From: Rhizoclosmatium globosum | Taxonomy: Eukaryota; Chytridiomycota; Chytridiomycetes; Chytridiales; Chytriomycetaceae | Length of the DNA: 44,037 bases | NCBI GenBank assembly: GCA_002104985.1 | Contig: MCGO01000274.1 | Location: 1 to 44,037, forward strand | Direction of reading: 5' to 3' | Position numbers and translations under genes: made by a program | The notes under the pieces: model-generated | What the model was told of the DNA's origin: nothing | Seen by the model: the letters and a program-made list of their open reading frames with translations, nothing else | The model's database searches: none | In this document: piece after piece, positions 11,113 to 20,478 of the stretch | Numbering within the stretch: position 1 is the stretch's first letter | Layout of the letters: every line of letters begins with the position of its first letter

Positions 11113-13170
11113 AAACACCAGTACAGCAAGCTCATATATAGCTCAATAACTAGCCTCCTAAGTACCATGAATAGCAGATAAGGTGCAATAACAAACAAAG
11201 AATAAATGGAAAGGAAGATAAACCAGCCACACCATAGAGGAGAAGAGAAGAGAATTTTATTATGTTTAACAAGAATGTAAATCAAAGCCCCAACAATTAA
11301 ATTCACATTTGAAAATGATACTTTTACAAATTCTTTGGCTTTCTGGCAAGAGAAGCCATGCTGTGGGCAGGAAAGACAGTAAATGGGACTGTCCTATGTG
11401 CACAAACATTATTGAGTAACTTCTGATTACCCTAGAGGTATCTGCTATGTCATAACACAACCTTGTCAAAGGGAATCAGTAAGAAACAAAGAGGATGTTT
11501 TGGTGGAGGTCCTCCATGGACCGATTCTTGCTTTACTGACGGGGCTCTGTTTCATTTAATGGTTTCTGTTGCATTGAAATATCTTGTGAGTGAGTGAGAT
11601 TTGGAGGTGACGCTGATAGTGGATTACAATAAAGATTTGGTTGGTTAGGAACCCTGAATCATCTCCTGATCTCTTCATATTTATTAAAGCATATTTGTAT
11701 CCTTATGTGCAGTTGTATCGACTTCTTGTCTTTTTTTCCCTTTTTTCTTTTTCTAGAATATCTCTTCTACTACCTTCTGGTGTTTGCTATTGACTATTTC
11801 TCTCCCTTTTGTATTAGTGAGTTTTTCTCTCACTTCTTGAAGCCTTTCTGGGAGTCTTTGTTTTCTGCCTCTTTGTTAATTTTTTCTTCCAGCTTTTTAA
11901 GGCATCGGTTTTACAAGGAAAAAACGCACAATTTTTGATGCTAGAAAAGTGTCGGGATTGCCAACCCTCTACACTCCCCCATCTCATTTCACCACTTGTA
12001 TGTGCAGCAGCGCCTTGAGCTTTGGAGAACGTACGTCATCTAATGCAGTGTGGCTATGTAGTCTGGGTGATAGATTGAGTACAACAATTTTATTTATTAT
12101 TTGTTTCCTACAGTCAAAGCGACACAACTGCCAATCCACTCTTATCCACATCAAACTCAGTATATATTAAGTTACGAATAGCCCGAACTGTCATTGCAAT
12201 CTAGTTGTTTTGATCAGTCAAGACAAGCTGGCCCAATGCAATCACCTACACCAAGCTGGTCAGCCTCTTCAGGTTCGCGATTCTGATCAATTCGAGGTGC
12301 AAGATGATAAGTGGACATTGGCAGCATTAGCTTTCTTCGCTTCCTTTGCCTTCTTTGGTGTGTGTCCGGATTTCGATGTCAAAAAACAAAACTACAGAAA
12401 TGAAATCCGCAAAAATGTTCTTTAGAAGTTGTAGATGCACTATAAAACTTCGATTTGGGACCATGGATGTGTTGATACAATGTGTGTGGCTGCCGTTCTA
12501 TTTGTTTGCGTGTAAAATTGACTCAAACTCCATTTTACTCATAAAATCTTACTGCTAGAAACTAAATCAATACTTTCGCTCTACACAAATTTAAAAAAAA
12601 GCATGTTTTACTGACGTTTTGATCTACTTTAGACTGTGTTGCGAGTATCTACCATCGAGTTCTATTCCGTTGAAGTTTTCAAAATCATCTGATTTCAACA
12701 CTGTCCTCCAACAGAATGACACATGCTAGCCAGATATCTCTTATATATACATATTCACAGTTTACCCATTTCTGTGAGTCTTTTGTTCCTTTACTTCTTC
12801 CTTTTATTGGGATCTCACAAATCGTATTTGAGAGAGGCAAACAAAATTGAAAATTTTCTGGCTTCATTTTGTCTTTGACTCTGGACCGATGCCTTAACCT
12901 ATGCTCTTTCTTGATGCTTTTGTTGTCATGATTGTCTTTGCCTTGTGGGTTGTTTCTTCCACTGCTTCTGCTAGCCCTTTAGTCCTGATTTAGGGTTAGG
13001 GTTTGGATCTGAATTCCTCTGTTAGTATTTTACACTTGACTGGATTTTAACCTGGTCAAACCTGGTACTTGAGCATTCTTAAACCACTCTTCTTGGAACC
13101 ATCCAACCCCCTTTCCTAACTTACCAGAGGTATCAATTCTTTGTATGAATAACAGACTTCTGTGTTCTAC
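11113..13170. other. Gene-poor tract, no supportable gene
   Basis: Only short ORFs occur, several of them low-complexity. For example, 11705-11938 is a pyrimidine-rich run that reads as Phe/Leu-rich peptide on the plus strand and Lys/Glu-rich on the minus strand. None shows splice-compatible neighbours or a family motif. A short direct GTGAGTGAGTGAG near 11586 resembles the start of the dispersed repeats and could be a fragment of another copy. Confidence 0.45.
12990..13001 (+). repeat. Interstitial telomere-like TTAGGG pair
   Basis: Two perfect TTAGGG units stand in tandem, followed by TTTGG. TTAGGG is the telomere unit of many fungi. Two units can occur by chance, but the site lies in the mobile-element tract, so an insertion or repair scar is possible. 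Confidence 0.4.
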
Positions 13171-13189
13171 CACAAAAATGATGATTGGA

Positions 13190-13680
13190 TTGATGTTAGA
13201 ATTGCCATGATGCGAATCTAATAACCTGGGACGCACAACAAATAGATAACTTCTGGAATGCGGCTTTAAGTTTCAAGAATATGTGTATCATTCCATTTGG
13301 AGGCAAGGTAGACTTGTATTTTTGGAAGGCAAGAGAGTATGGGATGGTCATCAAAGATCTACATTCTTGTATGTTTGAAAACGCCTTATGTTGTCTACAG
13401 GGATACCAGAACTAAGTGGAAGCAAAAGTGAAACGGGTTTTCCTGTCAACTTGTTCATATAAAGGCACATTTCTTGTTTGCTATGTTCCAAAGATGGAGA
13501 CTCAAGTAGTTTTGGCAATTGAAAGAAAGAGTCCTTATGCAAGGACATGGTATTTCTGGGTTTTACCAATGATTGTTTCTCTCGATAATACATTTACTCC
13601 AATATATAGTTCTTTACTTTTGCATGGATATAACTGTTGAGTTTTTGACAATGCTTTGGTGAAACCCAAGAGGACAAGTT
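13190..13680 (+). pseudogene. PiggyBac-like transposase remnant (DDE_Tnp_1_7 type)
   Basis: A plus-strand frame reads CIIPFGGKVDLYFWKAREYG near 13290-13350, which resembles the piggyBac block around the essential Asp (a D-x-x-M-I-P-F-K-G-R type motif followed by a Tyr/Lys-rich stretch and WGIK). About 270 bases on, IVSLDNTFTPIYSSLLLHGY (near 13570-13630) matches the family block with Asp-Asn, Phe-Thr and a Leu-rich helix. A stop near 13413 interrupts the frame and another follows near 13638. The first catalytic Asp appears lost. The match rests on two motifs read by eye; the rest of the protein is unrecognisable, so confidence is moderate. Confidence 0.45.
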
Positions 13681-14438
13681 GAGCAAGAAGTAGAGAAGAA
13701 TGAACAAACTTAAATTGTTCAAAAAAGGAGAAAGTTAGTGAAATTGTGACAAAGTAAATCTCTACTCACAGTTAAACATTGTTGCCACTGGTAACCCTGC
13801 TCCGACAACAGACATTAATTTGGGTATACACTTTGGGTGTCACAGCCCCCTGAAGGGTGAGCTGTGCTACACGTGTGAAGCAACAAACCCAACTCACCTT
13901 GTTTTCATTCCAGATTTTACACAATCAGCGTTCAAGTGACGTTGCCCATAAGCATTCTGTTCCTTCGACAGTAGACGAACCTGAAGAGATTAAACCCCTC
14001 AGCAAAACACATTTTAGTATGAACAAAGAACTACGACAGGTGGGCTGTATGGGTTTAAGTGAAAACTGAGAATTCTTAGCTTTGCTTCTGAGTCAATCTC
14101 CAATGCTGTGCTTAGGATTGTTTGTCTGGATTCATGCCAACAAGCACAAATGAATGGAAGTTGCAGCCATCCAACATTGATGGAAAGGTGACAATAGAAT
14201 AAGCAAAGATTGCATTACCACAAGGCTCACCCAAGGTTGATTGGAATCTTCCTTCTTAATGCAGTTCAAGAAGGGAATACTGTCTCTAAAAGGAGGTTAA
14301 CAGATTGATACATTACCAAGACAGTGAGAGTATGTAGTTTCCGCCTGGTCTACCTACCACCTCAAGAAATTGCATCAGGGTTACGAGATTTTGGTAGTGA
14401 TTCATGATAACTGCGTTGGTCAAAACAAGAGCAATACT
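13681..14438. other. Gene-poor stretch between element remnants
   Basis: I see no gene that can be supported. The ORF at 13857-14069 lacks any family feature. The stretch may hold the unreadable remainder of the piggyBac-like element. Confidence 0.35.
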
Positions 14439-14995
14439 GAGTGAGTCGGCGATTCGAGCCCGTAGTCGGCAATCTCCAAAAATCTTCCAGCTGCATTTAC
14501 CGCAGAACCCGTCAAGATTGGTTCCTCAAATAAAGTACATATATTATAAATTACGCAATGATATTATGATTAAGCAGGCTTAGGCCAGTCTGTTCGTTTT
14601 AATTAGTTAGGTCCAGGTTTCCAACTCAACACTTCATCTTCAACAACGCACTGAAGCAGCTTTCTCCACTAATCTCATTCACGCACATCAGATATCAACC
14701 ATTTATTTATTGGATTTTATTGTATTTAATGCAATTATCATTGCCTCTTTCGAATAATACTCTGTTGTTTGAAACTACCACCAACTATTTTGGAATTGGC
14801 GCCTCTTCTGATAAGATGATCGTTGTTATGTTAACTAGTTTATTTGATTAGTCGAGAGTTTTATGCTTTAAGCTATCTGGGAACTGTAATTATTTGGGTT
14901 ATGACATTGTTACATTCTATTCGGCTTTACTTCTGAGCCTGTTTATTTGAAAGCGTCCCATGCTGCGAATGATATAAACAAGTACTTATTAATAA
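14439..14995 (+). repeat. Dispersed repeat, copy B (about 0.55 kb)
   Basis: This is the direct-orientation partner of copy A at 10609-11112, 3.8 kb away. It is longer by an internal insert near 14885-14925. It starts with GAGTGAGTCGGCGATTCGAG; a reverse-complement copy of this start lies at 15441-15482. Copy B and that inverted end could bound one element of about 1.05 kb. Confidence 0.75.
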
Positions 14996-15440
14996 ATCTG
15001 TGGAAGCTGAGGATGGTATCTTGTTCTGGGGACCTTCTCCTATTGAGAAGAGCAGTATATTAAAATCTTAATAAAATTTATATGATTTATCGGACAGTCA
15101 GATGAACTGGACTTGTTTAGATTTTCTGTATCATTTTCAAGAGAGCGGCAAAGAAGGAGGAAGGCTCTGAGCTCCCTCTTATATATTTTAAAAGCATAAA
15201 CTATTTATTTTCTTTTACTTTCTGCGTTTCTAGGTACTTATGATAGCTGTGAGAGGAGCTATAAGTCAAGATGTTGCATTCAATATAACCCTGGCACTAC
15301 TCCTCACCATTCTTTCCAAACCCCACATTCTTCTGCCATTTCATAGTATTTTATATTATCTTTAATATTCACAAAGTTTTGTGATACGAAATAAAACGGA
15401 AATGGAGTTATTCATTGTTTTATCAGTTTTGGAGTGGGCC

Positions 15441-15482
15441 GGGATTGCCGACTTTGGGCTCGAATTGCCGACTCACTCACTC
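15441..15482 (-). repeat. Inverted copy of the repeat terminus
   Basis: Read on the minus strand, this is GAGTGAGTCGGCAATTCGAG followed by CCCAAAGTCGGCAATCC, matching the first 36-40 bases of copy B and, less closely, copy A. With 14439 as the other end, it would form terminal inverted repeats of a non-autonomous element. The trinucleotide ACT flanks both outer ends, a possible short target duplication that could easily be chance. Confidence 0.6.
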
Positions 15483-16822
15483 TCACAAAACGTATGGTGT
15501 TGCTGACTTCACTTGGATTCTACAAGAAAGTTGTCTTTATTTATTTGATTCTGCTCATCTGCATATGGCTGCTGATCAAGTAGTTGCATGGACCAAGAAC
15601 TCTGCATACAAAAAATAGTGTATTTCCCTGAGCAAAGTCAAAATTGCTACAAATTCGTTGAATGTAGATTCTTGGACCACCAAAACAACCCATCAAGGTC
15701 TGAATTCCTCTCGGGTGGGTGGGGCAGAGATTCTATCAAAAGACTTTAAGGACATGCTAGCGGGATTAATTTTCTATTCAAACGCGGCAAAGTGATGTAT
15801 ACTCAGATTGTTCCTTAGCCAGACTCAGGGGTGTCACTCTTTGGTGTGTCAAAGGTTCCAACAACACCGTTCCGCCAGAAGCTTGCAGAAACTCTTCTTA
15901 CAGATAAAAAGCGAAATTGGGACATGGAGAATCTCATGTTGCAGACAAAATTCTTCTTGCAGCCAAACCTCTTCTATTGAAAAAGTACTTCTCTCGTGAT
16001 TCAACCAACCATATGACAAAAACTCCTGGATGCTGCAGCAAAGGAACGTGACAGTCCTCAGTAGCTAAATCTACCACACCCTTGTCAAATCCGAGCCGCT
16101 GTTGTAGATTCAAAGAAAAATGGTGGTGCTAAATGAAACTCCCACCAAAAGCAAAAAGAAGTCACTTTTTGACGTCGCACAATGCACCGGTGTCTATTTT
16201 GAAGCATGTGGCCTTGAAACCATGGCAGAATATCAATCACTAGATGTGAAATTCTCTTTCTTAGTGATATCTCATTTATTTCATTGAATATCGCAGTCTA
16301 GAAAAATGAAGGTTTGATTTTGATTTTTTTCATGGGAGAACCCAAGTTCCTGCTATATGCTTCACCTATCAACAAATTTTTCAAATTAAGTAAAGGAAGA
16401 GGGGAAAAAGTTAGGACACAATTTCAATTTCATTCATCATTGCTCACTTTCTATGTCAATCAATTAACTTAACTCATAACTTTTTAAAAGAAATATATCT
16501 CCAGCTTTTTGTTGACATCACATTTTGTCTTCTTTCTGGCCAACATATACAATTAATTGCAAGTGAAGATGCATTGGGAGTGTACAAATGGCTTCATTTG
16601 TCGTCCTTCAATACAAAGTGGATGGAGGTATGCACAAAATTTGTATGTATGTTTGAGCTTCAATAGCATAGGAGAACGCCTTAAGCACCAAGAGGACTTG
16701 TCTTTTTCAGCAAGGAGAACACATTCTAATAATATAAATCCAGGTGCAAACGTGTTTAAACTGTTTTTGGTGGCCATCCAGTGAAAAAATAGTGACAAAT
16801 CAAGGAGGTAGTAACACTAGCC
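15483..16822. other. Gene-poor stretch with short open frames
   Basis: Nothing here can be assigned. The best coding-like piece is 16120-16287 (+), 55 codons from ATG to TGA with Lys-rich and then hydrophobic sequence (FDVAQCTGVYFEACGLETMA); it belongs to no family I recognise. Around 15830-15960 two overlapping frames are open. Both are probably remains of elements. Confidence 0.3.
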
Positions 16823-19800
16823 TTATTTATTAATCATTTCCTTGACATACATTTGCCGCCCCGTGACGCATTGTGGTGGGCTACTTTTGGGGGAATGTTG
16901 CCTTGCTTTCAATGGTCCCTCCCATTTCACCGACTCCTTTGCTTTAGGAGTAAATTTGTGCATCATGCCACTACCAAGCTTATTGAAAGGAAACACAGAA
17001 ACACCATGAACCTCTGGAGGACTCAAAGGGTCTTTAATTTGTGTTGATGAATTAACACTCCAAGGTCTGACATTTGTTGAAAATTGTTTCATATCAGCAC
17101 CACTTCTATCAGACTCAACTTCATTTTTTTCAGTGTTTAATTGATTTGCAACATTTGGAGACTGTGGCTGTGGAAGGTCTTCTGTAGAAAAATCATAATC
17201 ACTGTCAACCTTGAGATAGGAAGTACGTATGTATATTGGGTGTTCCTCAAATGTCTTAACTCTTCCTTTAACAGATAAGTCCAAAGCGGGAAGATGTTGC
17301 TGTAATGAATTAAGTTTGCAATGCAACCAAGGTAAACAACTTACTGGCTTCTTAATATCAACTCCTGCCAAGCCTTTGACAACGGATTTTTTGTACCGAC
17401 TCCTTTGGAGAAGTTGATAGTATAAAGCAGGGTCATTATATGGATTTACATCATTGAAGTTTGTTGACTCAAATGAGAAGAATGAGTTGGGATCAAAGTC
17501 AGGAAATTCAATATTTGGAGCGTTTTCACTTAGCATTGGAAGTAATTGGACATGTCCTTCTTCATGTTGTGTCTCCATCATTGTTTGAAATGAACATCGT
17601 CTTGAAACGCTTGGATTTTGATACACATCAAGTCTGGGAGACTCTTTAGTTTTCCATCCAAGGTTAATAATGTCTTCTGGCATTACTATAGACGTAGATC
17701 GTGAATGTTGACCACTGAAAATATTTGATTGAGATTTTAATGGGGGGATCCCAAAGCTTAAAAAGTTGGTTGACATTGCACTCGAATTAACAGATATATT
17801 TCTTGAATTTGGATAATCATTCATGGGTGCTTCATTCATAGATAGTTGTCGAGAAGAGAGCATATTGGTTGAAGCTGTGTTTGCCACAGACAAAATGTTT
17901 TGAAAGGATCTTTGGCGGGATCGAGGCTGTGGCTTTACAGGTTCCAAATTTGGTTTTTCCGCGGATTCAAAGGCTGTTTCTACATTGTTAACTATAATCT
18001 GAGCAACGCTATCAGAACCTAGTCCACTTTCCGTTTGAGTGAGAGTAGCTTGGAAAGTATTTTCAATGTTTAATGGGAGGTGAGAATAGCTTCCATTGGT
18101 TAGTGAGGGAAGTTTTGGGCTCTGTTGCAGTATATTCGAATCCCTATTATCTACAACTATTGAGGTTTCAAACGAAAGATAATTTTGTCCCAAAATTATT
18201 CCAGCCAAATGAGCTTGTTTATCTGATTGGGTTGACAACGTTTTTGACCTGTTCAAAACTCCAGCGTCATCAATTATTGGTTCAGCAGGTATAAAAATGT
18301 TTAATCTACTTTTCGCAGCAGAAGGAGTGGGCGCTAATCGTGTTCGACTCTTCGTTACAGTTGTAATAATATTTGGAATGAGTAAATTCTTCATTCAAAG
18401 TTAGTTCTCTGACAATGAATTCCATTCTTAACATACCGCAACCGGAGTCAAAATTGAGTATGGTTTTGGAGCGGCTGGATCACCAAGCGAATGAAGCTAA
18501 ACTTTCGAACATCAATCAATACAACACAAATTATGGTTTAGCTTACCCCGCTTCCTAGAGTTCCCTTTTTCCTAACCTCCATGCTTTGAATTTCTATGCG
18601 TTCCATTTCTGCTTTTTCTTGCGCAGCTGCTGCTTCCATCTCTAGCAGCATAACTTTTTCACGTCTCGCTTGTTCCTGAGCCTCCAATCGCTTTGCCTTT
18701 CGTTTTTGGCGAAAAAATTCAAATAATTGGGATAATACTGGCTTTAGCTTTGCCTTATGTTCTTCCCGTTCACGGATTATAATATCAATTATTGACTCTC
18801 CACAGAGACGACAAAAAGCATCCTTATGAACAGCATTTTGCTTCATTTGAAATGTGATCATGTTGTTGACAAAGGTCAATAGTCGGGCCTGTCGCTTTAT
18901 GACACGACTTCGTTTATGTGGATCATGTAGGGCTTCAGCGGATTTGAATTTAGCGTCCCACTCCTTTGTTATACGAGATTTCTGCTTCTTAGTGTACTCC
19001 AAATCATCTTCAAGGCCTGATGTTTCCTGCTTGAAATATGCTTCATACTGTTCTACCAGTTTTTCTCGGACATATTCTCGATCCACATGGTCAGCAATAA
19101 ATGATGGTTCACTCTCCAAATCTTCTGCAGTAAATTTGACGTACTTGGTTTTTGTTTTGTCTTCCGAATCCGTAACTATTCCAATGATGGAACGTTGGCG
19201 CCCTTCGCCAGAGACATCCACCTCTTCCTCCATTTTAAATAGTTTTTGATTTAAAACTCGGATTTCTTCGTCGCATTCAGCTATTAAAGAGCGCAATTTG
19301 TTCACATCATTCACAAGTTGGGTTCGGTCTGTGTCGGCTTGTGCCGAACTCTGTAGCTCAACTTAACAATTGCAAGGCAACTTAAACTTACCAAAGGCAG
19401 TCCAGGGATTCCTCGATCTTTTAATTTTAGGTATAGCCTAGCTGATAGATACCGTAGTCGTTGATATTCTTCGTTTTGCGATTGAAAAGATTGTAATGCT
19501 GTTGTTAACACGCAGCTTTTGATTTGGAACTCTTCTGTTTGCTTTGACTGAAGTTGGCGAACAGTTGACTCCGTTTTAGCCTGACACATAAAGTCAATAC
19601 AGCGACGAGGTTTAAATTGGGGGAAACCGACCCTCCATGATTCAAGTACAAACCTCACTTCCTCTCTCAATTTCATACTCAATTGTTTCTTCATCTCCTT
19701 GATTTTGCTTTTGTATTGAGTCTCAAGTAATTTTAACTTTTTCGACACTGCTGCAAACAAAATAACCTCTGCTTCCTTTAATTTGATGTCCCAATTGAGG

Positions 19801-20378
19801 CGAATTATAGATTTAGTCAAATTGATGTCCTTTTTGATGATTTTAGACATAAGCTCAGCCTCTTTAAGATTCATTTGATTGTTTGTTTGAACTTCACGGG
19901 AAATCATTTCCTTCCCATTCTTGTAGAATATTGTTGCACCTGCTTTAATGATTTCCAAGGCCTTTTCCACATCAAATTGTTCAGTCTTTGAACCTGTTTC
20001 TCGTGGAGCCTTCTTTGGGCCGTCCTTTAAGAAGACGCCTTTTCCCTTTGAGGCTGGATTTGGGGCTGGATTTGGGGCTTTGTGTATCACTGAAATTGAA
20101 GGTTGGCTTGTTCCTGCAGGGTCAATATCATTATTTGATATCTCCCATTCCAAATCATTTGTGTTTTTGTTAAACTCGTTCTTTAGCTTTATGGCTATGG
20201 TGAGGCTTGGTCTCTGTCGCTTCGATGGTGTGATGGTGTTGTCAACGGGTTCACTGTCGCCCAAGTCTTTCGACGACAGTCGGCCCAGCTTCAACGGAAC
20301 AAAACTGGTCCTTCTTGATCTAGCGCTGTGCTCTCGACTTTTAGGCTCCTCGAATTCTATAAGAGCAGCTAGAGACAT
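16823..20378 (-). CDS. Hypothetical coiled-coil protein, 1138 residues
   Basis: Exons on the minus strand are 20378-19392, 19350-18547, 18496-18437 and 18388-16823. The three introns (41, 50 and 48 bases) are all phase 0 with GTAAGT, GTAAGC and GTATGT donors, and the model closes at 1138 residues. I do not recognise the family. Residues 1-140 are polar and disordered-looking, with Pro/Ala repeats (APNPAPNPASKG). About 140-330 and 335-590 are Lys/Glu-rich helical segments likely to form coiled coils, including a long basic-acidic stretch (FFRQKRKAKRLEAQEQARRE). The last 520 residues are Ser/Asn/Pro-rich and probably disordered. A small CxxC-like piece (FCRLCGE) stands near 515. No membrane segment or signal peptide is seen. 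It ends the conserved block on the side of the mobile-element tract and lies 100 bp downstream of MGM1 on the same strand. Two separate genes cannot be fully excluded, but the phase-consistent joins favour one. Confidence 0.75.
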
Positions 20379-20478
20379 TGTTCACTGATTTTCGAAGAAT
20401 TGTCATACGAAATACATACTATATGGATATTTCAATGAAACTTTATATCATGACTACAAACGAAAAACATCTTAGCGA

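Noticed and set aside
11705..11938. A Phe-rich membrane protein gene
   Set aside because: The frame is a by-product of a pyrimidine-rich run with no neighbouring exons or conserved features.
14448..14470. GATTCGAGCCC resembles a tRNA B box, suggesting a tRNA-derived SINE
   Set aside because: There is no matching A box at the right distance and no cloverleaf. The same sequence occurs in inverted orientation as an element end, which explains it better.
16225..16262. GTGAAATTCT stretch as a fragment of 18S rRNA
   Set aside because: The similarity covers only about ten bases and flanking sequence does not match rRNA.
18392..18547. Treating 16823-18394 as a separate gene starting at the ATG at 18394
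   Set aside because: That ATG is preceded in frame by a stop. Two phase-0 introns with good donors and acceptors join the region to the upstream exons through a 60-base exon.
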